NCBI GenBank assembly: GCA_003252535.1
Contig: QKDN01000054.1
Coordinates: forward strand, 62,001-126,000
Source: Campylobacterota bacterium
GTDB taxonomy: Bacteria > Campylobacterota > Campylobacteria > Campylobacterales > Sulfurovaceae
DNA length: 64,000 bases
Reading direction: 5' to 3'
Shown here: positions 41,218-49,525 of the stretch, in pieces
Layout: each line of letters starts with the position of its first letter
Numbering within the stretch: the first letter of the stretch is position 1
Program-made: the position numbers and the translations under genes
The notes under the pieces: generated by a model
What the model was told of the DNA's origin: nothing
Databases searched by the model: none
What the model saw: the letters and a program-made list of their open reading frames with translations, nothing else

Positions 41218-42861
41218 ATGAAGAGATATGTATGGATGTCGCTGCTCTTTGCCGGCACGCTGCTGATGGCGGAGGCGCAGCGGGCGATGATAGTGTTTGA
41301 CGCGTCGGGGAGTATGTGGGGGCAGATAGACGGGAAAGCCAAGATCGAGATCGCCAGGGATGCGCTAGACGGCGTAGTGCGCACATGGAATCCCGAAGTG
41401 GAGCTCGGACTCACCGTATACGGACACCGGAGCAAGGGGGACTGCAACGACATCGAGACCGTCATCCCCGTGGGCAAGGTACAGAGCGCCAGGATACTCG
41501 CAGCAGTCGAGGGTATCCAGCCCAAAGGGAAAACGCCGATCAGCCGCTCCCTCAGGATGGCTGCCGATGCACTCAAAAATACAGAGGAGAAAGCCACGGT
41601 CATCCTCATCTCGGACGGCGAGGAGACCTGCGACCCCGATCCGTGCGGCACTGCCAAAGCCCTGGAGAAAGAGGGGGTAGATTTCGTCGCGCATGTGATC
41701 GGTTTCAATGTCGACCAGAAGACCGATGCGGAGCTGGAGTGTATCGCATCGGCGACGGGAGGCGAGTACTTTTCGGTCAATAACGCTTCGGCGCTCAACA
41801 ACGCGATGAAAACCATCGCAAAGAAGGTCGAAGAGCCGAAGCCTGAGCCAAAACCAGAGGTCAAAACTCCCGAAAACCCACTCGAGATCACGGCCTCCGA
41901 GACAGAGGGAGGGAAGTGGGTCGATACGCACTATATGATCTACAACGCCGAGACTGGTCGATACATCACCTCATGCGATTCCTACAAAGACCGCGCCTGT
42001 CTCAAGCCGCTCCCGGTAGGGAAGTACCTTCTGAAAGCTACCTACAATGAGTTCAAACAGGAGCAGAATTTCGAGATCAAACCGGGTGAAACACTCAAAA
42101 TCCATGTCGTAATGGGGCAGACTGGCGAAGTGGAGATCACAGCTTCCGAGACAGAGGGCGGGAAGTGGATCGATACCCACTACATGATCTATAAAGTAGA
42201 GACCAAGAAGTACATCAATTCGTGCAGCTCCTACAAAGACCGCGCCTGTCTCAAGCAGCTCCCCGTCGGAAAATATCTCCTCAAATCTACCTACAACGAG
42301 TTCAAACAGGAGCAGAGTTTCGAGATCAGATCGGGTGAAACACTCAAAATCCATGTCGTGATGGGGCAGACGGGAGAAGTGGAGATCACAGCTTCTGAGA
42401 ATGAGGGCGGGAAGTGGATCGATACCCACTACATGATCTATAATGCAGAGACCAATAAGTACATCACCTCGTGCAGCTCATACAAAGACCGTACCGGTGT
42501 CAAGCAGCTCCCTGTAGGGAAGTATCTGCTGAAATCAACCTATGGCGATTCCAAACGAGAGCAGATCTTCGAGATCGTATCGGGCGAAACGACCAGGCTC
42601 CATATTGTCTTCCCTCCGCTACAGATCGCCGCCAGATGTGCCGATCCCAAGGCGAAAGTGGAGCACGAGATATACGCTGCCGACGGCAAAAGGGTCTACC
42701 GCAAAAGAGAATCATGCGACAAAGCGGTGAAACTCTCTCTCCCCGAGGGGAACTACACCATAGAATCCAAAGTCGATCGCTTCAAGAAAGAGATGAATTT
42801 CACTATCTCCAAAAGCTCGCCCGACCATCTCGAGATCGACCTGACACCGACGGTGGAGTAG
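41218..42861 (+). CDS. Exported VWA-domain protein with three tandem 83-residue repeats
   Basis: 547 residues from ATG 41218. Signal peptide (cut near LLMAEA), then a von Willebrand A domain with the metal site DASGSMWGQ near 28-36 and ISDGEETCDPDPCG near 135-148. A PKPEPKPEVK linker follows, then three near-identical units beginning EITASETEGGKW(V/I)DTHYMIY, each ending with VGKYLLK...GETLKIHVVMGQTG. A fourth, degenerate unit closes the protein. Each unit looks like a carboxypeptidase-regulatory-type beta-sandwich. A periplasmic or surface binding role is likely, ligand unknown. Placed next to nitrate genes but not obviously part of them. Confidence 0.82.
   Translation: MKRYVWMSLLFAGTLLMAEAQRAMIVFDASGSMWGQIDGKAKIEIARDALDGVVRTWNPEVELGLTVYGHRSKGDCNDIETVIPVGKVQSARILAAVEGIQPKGKTPISRSLRMAADALKNTEEKATVILISDGEETCDPDPCGTAKALEKEGVDFVAHVIGFNVDQKTDAELECIASATGGEYFSVNNASALNNAMKTIAKKVEEPKPEPKPEVKTPENPLEITASETEGGKWVDTHYMIYNAETGRYITSCDSYKDRACLKPLPVGKYLLKATYNEFKQEQNFEIKPGETLKIHVVMGQTGEVEITASETEGGKWIDTHYMIYKVETKKYINSCSSYKDRACLKQLPVGKYLLKSTYNEFKQEQSFEIRSGETLKIHVVMGQTGEVEITASENEGGKWIDTHYMIYNAETNKYITSCSSYKDRTGVKQLPVGKYLLKSTYGDSKREQIFEIVSGETTRLHIVFPPLQIAARCADPKAKVEHEIYAADGKRVYRKRESCDKAVKLSLPEGNYTIESKVDRFKKEMNFTISKSSPDHLEIDLTPTVE
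41884..42630 (+). repeat. Three tandem 249-bp coding repeats
   Basis: Units start with GAGATCAC at 41884, 42133 and 42382, exactly 249 bases (83 codons) apart. Units 1 and 2 are nearly identical in DNA; unit 3 diverges toward its end. Such repeats can vary in number by recombination. Confidence 0.85.
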
Positions 42862-42897
42862 GACAGGAATCTCAGAGGTGTCTGAGAAGTATCGCTC

Positions 42898-43083
42898 GTA
42901 GGGTGCTGTGCCATCACAGCACCATCACACTCATTAACAGATATATCTTCAATTTTGTACAATAGTGCATTTTGGTTTTGTCCTCGATTGTACCATGATA
43001 TTCGACCATGGAAAAATCATCAATTCAACAGAAACATTACACCATCCGTAATATTGTGGTGCCGTGAGGGCACAGCACCCTAC
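42898..43083 (+). mobile_element. MITE-like element M3 (long form)
   Basis: 186 bp from GTAGGGTGCTGTG to CACAGCACCCTAC. Both ends carry GTGCTGTG-type hairpins, unlike M1 and M2 which have one of each type; the right half shares CATCCGTAATAT with M1. It lies between convergent genes. Confidence 0.62.
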
Positions 43084-43093
43084 ACGAACAACC

Positions 43094-44719
43094 CTACCTG
43101 AAAATCAAATAAATATTCAACAGCAGCATTCCCACAAACCCGATCCTGCACCACAGCAGCGGGTTTCTCTCGATGAAGGAGCTCTCTTTGTGGAAGAACG
43201 GCACGACCTTGTCGCTGTTCTCGAGCTCGTAGAGCATGTGGGAGTAGTTGTGGTAGCGGCGGTCGCTCTCGGGGGCGATGGCACGGAGGATGACGCTCTC
43301 GAGCCATGCGGGCATCTTGTCGTTGAGCTTTTTGGGCGAGCGGGCGTTCTTGAAATCGGGATTCTGGAACGGCTCGATCTCGCCGTAGGGGAAGGAGCGG
43401 GTGAGCGCCTCGTAGAGGGTCACGCCGATGGCGAATATCTCGGTGTTCTCGCTGATCGCCACGCCGCTGAACCGCTCGGGGGCGAGGTAGGAGGGGGTAC
43501 CTGCCCTGGAGTCGATCGAGTAGACCTCGGTGATCGATCCGTAGTCGATCACCTTGAAGACATGCTTGCCGTCGCGCTCGCTCACCATGATGTTCTCGGG
43601 CTTGATATCGCCGTGGACGAGGTCGTGGCGGATAAGGTACTGCCCCATCTTGAGGAGCATTTTGGCGAGTCCTATCGTGTCGTCGATCCCGAGCGGGCGT
43701 TTTTTGAGGTAGGTCTTGAGGTCGACCCCTTCGACCATCTTCATCAGGTAGTAGCGGTGGGTGCGGTTCCTGGGGATGACCGCTTTGGGGAAGAACCCCG
43801 CTTTGAGCCGTCTGGCGTTCCATGCCTCCTTGACGAAGAGGTCGAGGATGGTCTTATCCTCTGCCGCTTCGGCGGGGGCGAACTTGATCACATAGCTGAT
43901 CCCGTACCGTTCGCAGTGCCATGTCCTCTCGTTCTGGACAAGGGGTTTGATGAGGAGATAGCCGTCGATGGTGTCGCCTGCGGCGAGGGATTCGGGGATG
44001 ATCAGCTCCTGCTCTTTGAGCGCGGCGATCTCGTCCGCTTCGTGGATATGGATCACGACCGCGGTGGTATCGTCGGGGAGCTCGTCGCTGCTTTGGCGGC
44101 TGGCGGTCTTGACGATGCTGTGCGCCCCGAACGGGATCTCGGCTGCGAGCGATTCGTTATCCAGCACATTGTAGAGCCCGTCGGAGCAGAGGAGGAGGAT
44201 ATCGTCCCGGCCGAGGATGTTCTCGAAGTAGTAGGGGGAGACCTCGGCACTGATGCCGATTGCCTGGGTGAGGACATTTTCGTACCCCTCCTCCTCCATC
44301 GCGTGGTCGTGGGAGAGCTGCGAGAGTCGGTCGTCGCGTCTCAGGTAGACCCTGCTGTCGCCGACATTGGCGCCGTAGAGCCTGTTCCCCTCGATGACGA
44401 CAAGGGCGAGGGTGGTGACGAGCTCGGGGCGTTCGTAGTTGGCGATCGATTCGCGGTAGAGGATGGAGTTGATCGAGGAGATGAAGGTCTGGATCGACTT
44501 TTCGATGCTCCACGAGAGGGGGCGGGTCTTGAAGTTGTTGAGGAGGTACCCCGCGACCCTTTTGGCTGCGGCGGCTCCTTCGGCTGCGCTTCCTACGCCG
44601 TCGCATACGATCCCGACCGTCAGATCGCCGATCGTCCGCACCTCGTAGAAGTCGTCGCCCGTGAGCTCACGCCCCTTGGCGAGGGTGAAGCCCGATGTCT
44701 TGATGCCTGGAGCTGCCAT
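43094..44719 (-). CDS. PP2C phosphatase - Ser/Thr kinase fusion beside narK
   Basis: 541 residues from ATG 44719 (AAGGCGGC just upstream). N-terminal PP2C domain (about 1-235): GDDFYEV, CDGVGSAAEG, NVGDSRVYL, CSDGLYNVL, DDTTAVVI supply the metal aspartates. Kinase domain (about 255-500): Lys in SYVIKFAP, catalytic HGDIKPENIM, VIDYGS in place of DFG, and LAPERF. A single C-terminal helix (GFVGMLLLNIYLIF) anchors it to the membrane. Starts 14 bases after narK, so both are made together. It may phosphorylate and dephosphorylate the transporter or another nitrogen protein; that is inference. Confidence 0.9.
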   Translation of the reverse strand: MAAPGIKTSGFTLAKGRELTGDDFYEVRTIGDLTVGIVCDGVGSAAEGAAAAKRVAGYLLNNFKTRPLSWSIEKSIQTFISSINSILYRESIANYERPELVTTLALVVIEGNRLYGANVGDSRVYLRRDDRLSQLSHDHAMEEEGYENVLTQAIGISAEVSPYYFENILGRDDILLLCSDGLYNVLDNESLAAEIPFGAHSIVKTASRQSSDELPDDTTAVVIHIHEADEIAALKEQELIIPESLAAGDTIDGYLLIKPLVQNERTWHCERYGISYVIKFAPAEAAEDKTILDLFVKEAWNARRLKAGFFPKAVIPRNRTHRYYLMKMVEGVDLKTYLKKRPLGIDDTIGLAKMLLKMGQYLIRHDLVHGDIKPENIMVSERDGKHVFKVIDYGSITEVYSIDSRAGTPSYLAPERFSGVAISENTEIFAIGVTLYEALTRSFPYGEIEPFQNPDFKNARSPKKLNDKMPAWLESVILRAIAPESDRRYHNYSHMLYELENSDKVVPFFHKESSFIERNPLLWCRIGFVGMLLLNIYLIFR

Positions 44720-44733
44720 TGTGCCGCCTTGTG

Positions 44734-46014
44734 TTAGATTCTGCCGCCTGCGTGGACGCCCCAGGTGGTTCTCCATCTGGTCTTGACGAGGCTGATGCCG
44801 CTGATCGCTACGAGGACGACCGTCGCGAAGATCACGAAGCCTGCGGTGTATCCGTCAAACGCCCCTTTGGACCATCCGAGGGTATTGATCAGGGCTGTAC
44901 CGCCCAGACCGCCCGCCGCGCCGATGATACCGGTCATGATCCCGATATCCTTGCCGAATCTCTGCGGCACGAGCTGGAAGACCGCGCCGTTGGCCATACC
45001 GAGGTTCGCCATGATAAGGAATAATACCACAATCGCGATACCAAACGGAAGATGCACCGCTGCATTGACCAGCGCGAGCACCGCGACGGCTCCGTAGAAG
45101 AAGTAGAGCGACTTGACACCGCCGAGCTTGTCTGCAATCGCGCCCCCCACAGGTCTGAGCACCGCTCCGGCGAAGATACAGAGCGCGCCGAAGTATCCCG
45201 CGACCACCTTGACATTCCCCTCATCGAGGATATCGAGACCGATAGCGCCCATGTCGATGCTGTAGGTCTTCATGAGGTACTCTTTCATATACCCTGCGAA
45301 CCCTACGAACCCGCCGAAGCTCACCGCGTAGAAGAGGTTGAACCACCATGTATCCTTGTCCTTGAGGAGCTTGAAGTAGTCTTTGAGCTTCTTGGGATTG
45401 GGTGTATAGACATCTGCTGGGGCGTCTTTGGCTGCGAAGAGGTAGATCACGAAGACCACGATAGCCATCACAGCGCCCACACCGAATACCGATTCCCATC
45501 CCCAGAGCTCCGCGATCTTGGGAGCGAAGAGGAAGTCGATGACGACGCCGATATTACCGGCACCCGCGATACCCATGACGACACCCTGGAGCTTGGGCGG
45601 GTACCACTGGCCTGCCTGCGGGAGAGCCACGGCGAACGATGCCCCTGCGAACCCGAGACCGAATGCCACGGCGAGGAGCTGACCGTAAGTGATCGCCGAG
45701 CCCTGGAAGTAGGCGAAGAGGAGCGCGGAGATGACGATAGCCTGCGCGACGAGAGCAGTGAGCTTCGGCCCGAACTTGTCGACGCCGAATCCCAGCACGA
45801 TACGGAGCAACGCACCCGAGAGGATCGGCAGTGAGAGGAGGCTCGCTATCTGCGCGTCGGTGAGGATGTGCCCACCCTTGGCAAGCGCCTCGCTGATCTC
45901 GGTGCTGAGAGGCCCAAGCATGGTCCATACCATGAAACTCATATCAAAATACAAAAACGCCATAAAAAGCGTCGGAAAATGCCCCTGACCTTTGAGGTCT
46001 TTGAAAGCGGCCAT
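44734..46014 (-). CDS. narK: Nitrate/nitrite transporter, MFS (NarK/NasA type)
   Basis: 426 residues with about twelve helices. The nitrate-signature regions are FGLGFAGASFAVALPQAGQWYPPKLQGVVMGIAGAGNIG in the first half and GIIGAAGGLGGTALIN in the second. Substrate-binding arginines lie in LLRIVLGFGVDKFGPK and LRPVGGAIADKLGG. It would move nitrate in or exchange it for nitrite. First gene of the narK-kinase unit, divergent from nirA. Confidence 0.92.
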   Translation of the reverse strand: MAAFKDLKGQGHFPTLFMAFLYFDMSFMVWTMLGPLSTEISEALAKGGHILTDAQIASLLSLPILSGALLRIVLGFGVDKFGPKLTALVAQAIVISALLFAYFQGSAITYGQLLAVAFGLGFAGASFAVALPQAGQWYPPKLQGVVMGIAGAGNIGVVIDFLFAPKIAELWGWESVFGVGAVMAIVVFVIYLFAAKDAPADVYTPNPKKLKDYFKLLKDKDTWWFNLFYAVSFGGFVGFAGYMKEYLMKTYSIDMGAIGLDILDEGNVKVVAGYFGALCIFAGAVLRPVGGAIADKLGGVKSLYFFYGAVAVLALVNAAVHLPFGIAIVVLFLIMANLGMANGAVFQLVPQRFGKDIGIMTGIIGAAGGLGGTALINTLGWSKGAFDGYTAGFVIFATVVLVAISGISLVKTRWRTTWGVHAGGRI

Positions 46015-46029
46015 TTTGTCTCCTTTTTC

Positions 46030-46067
46030 TTAATTTTACATAAAATAATTAACACATCAGAATTATA
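46030..46067 (-). promoter_or_regulatory. narK promoter with nitrogen-gene motif near the start
   Basis: TATAAT on the minus strand at 46062-46067 in TATGTTATAATTCTGATGTG, matching the nrtA promoter TATGTTACAATTCTGACATG. The TTAATTTTACATAAA motif (46030-46044) falls in the untranslated leader, where binding could repress. Confidence 0.58.
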
Positions 46068-46124
46068 ACATAGCTTTGTTGAGAATATATCATGATAAAT
46101 GGTTAAAAATTAAGCATATTAAAA

Positions 46125-46154
46125 TTAATTTTACATAAAAATACAGTTTATAAT
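46125..46154 (+). promoter_or_regulatory. nirA operon promoter with shared nitrogen-gene motif
   Basis: TTAATTTTACATAAA (46125-46139), nine bases, TATAAT (46149-46154), the same layout as at 37210-37239. Confidence 0.68.
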
Positions 46155-46213
46155 ACCGATATGAGAATGATCTGTATTCTGATCAAAGAATATACAAAGA
46201 CTTCTTAACTATA

Positions 46214-46302
46214 TCTCAAAAAGGTAGCGCTCCGGCGCCATGCGAACGCAAGCGCCTGTTGCACAGGTGAAGCGCATGGCTTGTCGCACTCTCTTTTTGA
46301 GA
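46214..46302 (+). repeat. Structured leader element, copy C
   Basis: Outer TCTCAAAAAG with CTTTTTGAGA (10 bp), conserved CCATGCG (46238-46244) with CGCATGG (46273-46279), inner CCTGT-TGC-ACAGG. Outer and inner arms differ wholly from copies A and B yet still pair. It lies between the nirA promoter and its ATG; the 3' arm carries a T run like an attenuator. Confidence 0.72.
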
Positions 46303-46350
46303 CAAGAGATAGAGATAAGAAGTCTGAAAGCATAGAAAAGGAGCATATAT

Positions 46351-47946
46351 ATGGAAAAGCTGCACGAAGCCAGAGAACTGAGAAACAAAAAAAGCAATAA
46401 AGTAGAAGAGACCAAGTCCCTCAAGAGCCCGATGAGCGTCTATGGGAGACTGGATGAGATAGCCGCAGGCGGTCTGGAGAATCTCGCGGATGAGGACAGC
46501 AGCTTCTTCCTGAAGTGTTTCGGCCTCTTCCTCAAGAAGGACGGTCGCTTCATGCTCCGTATCCGTATCCCCGGCGGTCAGCTCACCCCCGCACAGGCGG
46601 TTAAGCTCGGCGAGGTGTCGCAGCGCTACGGCGAGGACTATATCGATATCACGACGCGCCAGCAGCTTGAGTTCCGTTTCCTCAGGCTCGAAGATATCGC
46701 CGTGGTGCTCCGTGAGCTCGACTCAGTGGGGATCACCACCTTCCAGACGGGGATCGACAACTTCCGCAATATCGTCACCTCCTCATTCGACGGTCTCGGC
46801 GATACCTCCATCATCGAGACGAAACCTCTCATCGACTCGATGCAGAATATCTTCCTCAAAAATGAAGAGTGGATCGGTGTACTTCCGCGCAAGTTCAACA
46901 CCGCCATCCTCGGCAACACCATCAACGACTGCAATATCTACGGTCACGACTGCTGTTTCGTCCTCGCACAGAGCGGCGAGACCAAAGGGTTCAACCTCTA
47001 CCTCGGCGGCAAGGTCGGCGTGCAGGCGGAGGATAGCGGGCTTTTCGTCCGCCCCGAAGAGGTGGTCGATACCTTCAAGGCTGTCACCAGCCTCTTCAAA
47101 GAGTATGGCTTCCGAGACAACCGTAACAAGAACAGGCTCCACTACCTCCTCGAAGCAGTCGGGATGGATGCCTTCGTCAATGCGATCAGGTCGCAGAGCG
47201 GTCTTGACTACCTCCCCGGCGGCGAGCTCCTCGCGACCAATGAGTATGTCCTCGACGAGAGCGGTCTCTTCACCCTCGACAGCGAGACAAGAGCGGTGCA
47301 CCTGAGCGTCCCGAGCGGTATCTTCAAGGGGAGCGACCTCGCCGAGATCGGGAGACTGGCGCAGGGTGTGGATGGCGCGATACGCCTGAGCGTCGAGCAG
47401 AGCCTCTATATCGTCACCGACGCGGCAAAGGTGATGATGATCAAGAACTCCGATATCTACAACCGATACGAGACCTATCAGAACATCTATTTCAACCACC
47501 AGATCGCCTGTGCGGGGACGGCGACCTGCGCCTTCGCCGTGATCCCCAACAAACCCGATGCGATAGAGATGGCGGAGTACCTCCAGAGAGAGGTTCCTAT
47601 CGCAGGGGGCAAGGTGCGGATGTACTGGTCTGCCTGCCCCAAAGGGTGCGGTATCCACGGCGTGGCCGATATCGGTTTCGAGGGGTGCAAAGCCAAGGAT
47701 GAGAGCGGCGAGAGGGTCGACGGCGTCCATATCTTCCTCGGCGGCAAGGCGACCAGGGGAGCGCAGGAGGCGCGCATCCTCTACAAGTCCCTGCCGCTGG
47801 GCGCAGCACAGGAGAAGGTGAAGCTCCTCATGGAGTGCTACAGGGACGAGCGGAAGAGCGGCGAGAGCTTCGAGTGTTTCGACAGCCGCGTCTTCTCGGC
47901 ACTCAGTACGGAAGAGATCGTAGCCAAGATAGAGAGAGCGTCATGA
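46351..47946 (+). CDS. nirA: Ferredoxin-type assimilatory nitrite reductase
   Basis: 531 residues. Reduces nitrite to ammonium with siroheme and [4Fe-4S]. Cofactor cysteines are CAGTATC (CX5C) near 390 and CPKGCG (CX3C) near 430; ferrite-reductase half-domains begin GGLENLADEDSSFFLKCFGLF and DYIDITTRQQLEFRFL. The arginine/lysine siroheme residues fall in RKFNTAILGN and the IYGHDCCFV region. First gene of a four-gene unit ending in cysG; its stop overlaps the next ATG. Confidence 0.93.
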   Translation: MEKLHEARELRNKKSNKVEETKSLKSPMSVYGRLDEIAAGGLENLADEDSSFFLKCFGLFLKKDGRFMLRIRIPGGQLTPAQAVKLGEVSQRYGEDYIDITTRQQLEFRFLRLEDIAVVLRELDSVGITTFQTGIDNFRNIVTSSFDGLGDTSIIETKPLIDSMQNIFLKNEEWIGVLPRKFNTAILGNTINDCNIYGHDCCFVLAQSGETKGFNLYLGGKVGVQAEDSGLFVRPEEVVDTFKAVTSLFKEYGFRDNRNKNRLHYLLEAVGMDAFVNAIRSQSGLDYLPGGELLATNEYVLDESGLFTLDSETRAVHLSVPSGIFKGSDLAEIGRLAQGVDGAIRLSVEQSLYIVTDAAKVMMIKNSDIYNRYETYQNIYFNHQIACAGTATCAFAVIPNKPDAIEMAEYLQREVPIAGGKVRMYWSACPKGCGIHGVADIGFEGCKAKDESGERVDGVHIFLGGKATRGAQEARILYKSLPLGAAQEKVKLLMECYRDERKSGESFECFDSRVFSALSTEEIVAKIERAS

Positions 47947-49523
47947 ACACGCCGCTCCGCAGTTTCATAGATCACAAAGCCGACACGCTGATGCAGTGCG
48001 GCAACTACTCCATCGACCTCCCCGAGCTCCAGCCGGGCGAGCAGTACCGCTTCCACTTCGATGCGACGGCGTGCGTGGGGTGCCACTGCTGCGAGGCCGC
48101 CTGCAACGAACAGAACGGCAACAGCGCCGATGTGAAGTGGCGCAGGGTCGGTGAGATGGAGGGGGGAGTATTCCCCAATGCCGTGCAGTTCTTCAACTCC
48201 ATGTCGTGCAACCACTGCATCGATCCCGCCTGCCTCAACGGCTGCCCGACCGAATCCTATATCAAGCTCGACAACGGCGTGGTCTTCCACGAGGATGAGA
48301 CCTGCATCGGCTGCCAGTACTGCACATGGAACTGCCCCTACGAGGTCCCCGTCTTCAACAAGGATCGCGGCATCGTCACCAAGTGCCATATGTGCACCGA
48401 CAAGCTCGAGGCGGGACAGACCCCCGCGTGCGTCCAGGCGTGCCCCGCAGGTGCGATAGAGATCGAGGTGGTCAACAAGGATCAGTGGATCAGGAACGAC
48501 ATGAGGGAGCAGGGTGTCGCCCCGCACCTCCCCGATGTCAGTGTCACCAAGCCCACGACCCGCTATACATTGCCGCAGAACCTCCCGCAGATGCAGCCTG
48601 CCGACGCCCATATCGTCAAGCCTGCCCACTCCGAGCTGCCGCTCGTGTTCATGACCGTGCTGACGCAGATGAGCATGGGGGCGGTGGGGGCGCTCTTCCT
48701 CGGCGGTCTGCTGAGCCTGCTGGGATTCTCCAACCTCGCGCAGGGGAGCTTCGTCATCGCCCTCGTAGCGATACTCCCGGCTCTCGTCGGGCTCCCGCTC
48801 TCGGCGCTCCACCTTGGCCGCCCCATTCTCGCCCACAGCGCCATGAAGAATATCAAAAAGTCATGGCTCAGCCGCGAGGCGCTCGCACTCGGCGTATTCG
48901 CAGGACTCGGCGTGATGAGCGCCGGATCGTATCTCGCAGGTCTTGACGGGATCGCGCTGCTCTTCGCACTCCTCGCATCGGGCGTGGGAGTCTACGGTAT
49001 CTACGCGCAGTCGATGATCTACCGCATCCCCGCCCGCCCGTCATGGAACAGGGTCTCGACAACCAAGCGATTCTTCGCCACGGGATACCTCGGGCTGCTG
49101 CTCGTCGCACTGGTACTGAGCCTCCAGGGGTACGGGACGAGCGCGATGAGCGTACTGAGTATGGGGCTTCTGGCAGCGGGATACCAGGTGCTCGTGATCG
49201 ACGAGGAGCGGAGCTTCTACCACTACCTCAGTGAGAAAGAGGAGCACTACTACCAGCTTAGCCGCACGAGAGAGCTGCTCAGGAACAACTTCGCCGGACA
49301 CCTCAAAGCGAGGTTCATCATGCTCGCAGGTTTCGGGATGGTGCTGCCGATGGTCTCGATCATCTTCCTCGCCGACGGGAGCTTCACGGCGGCGTCCGTG
49401 CTGCTTGCACTCGCGTTTACCGGCGCTACGGCGAGCGAGCTGCTGGGGAGATATATATTCTATGTGAGCGCCGTATCTACGGGGCTCGCCGGCAACTTCT
49501 TCGCCGGCAATCAAAGGGGGTAA
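47943..49523 (+). CDS. DmsB-DmsC fusion: four-cluster ferredoxin plus membrane anchor
   Basis: 526 residues from ATG 47943 (ATGA overlap with nirA). Residues 1-190 hold four [4Fe-4S] motifs: CVGCHCCEAAC, CNHCIDPACLNGC, CIGCQYCTWNC, and CHMC...CVQAC. From about 225 there are eight hydrophobic helices similar to DmsC (MTVLTQMSMGAVGALFLGG). DmsB and DmsC are normally separate; fused forms occur with some Nas enzymes. It probably carries quinol electrons to the nitrate reductase encoded next, three bases downstream. Confidence 0.88.
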   Translation: MNTPLRSFIDHKADTLMQCGNYSIDLPELQPGEQYRFHFDATACVGCHCCEAACNEQNGNSADVKWRRVGEMEGGVFPNAVQFFNSMSCNHCIDPACLNGCPTESYIKLDNGVVFHEDETCIGCQYCTWNCPYEVPVFNKDRGIVTKCHMCTDKLEAGQTPACVQACPAGAIEIEVVNKDQWIRNDMREQGVAPHLPDVSVTKPTTRYTLPQNLPQMQPADAHIVKPAHSELPLVFMTVLTQMSMGAVGALFLGGLLSLLGFSNLAQGSFVIALVAILPALVGLPLSALHLGRPILAHSAMKNIKKSWLSREALALGVFAGLGVMSAGSYLAGLDGIALLFALLASGVGVYGIYAQSMIYRIPARPSWNRVSTTKRFFATGYLGLLLVALVLSLQGYGTSAMSVLSMGLLAAGYQVLVIDEERSFYHYLSEKEEHYYQLSRTRELLRNNFAGHLKARFIMLAGFGMVLPMVSIIFLADGSFTAASVLLALAFTGATASELLGRYIFYVSAVSTGLAGNFFAGNQRG

Positions 49524-49525
49524 TC

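Noticed and set aside
41884-42630. CRISPR-like array
   Set aside because: The repeats are 249-bp contiguous coding units without spacers and without cas genes.
43064-44737. 557-codon frame opposite the phosphatase-kinase gene
   Set aside because: High-GC antisense frame rich in Asp, Glu, Val and Gly; the minus-strand gene has full catalytic motifs.
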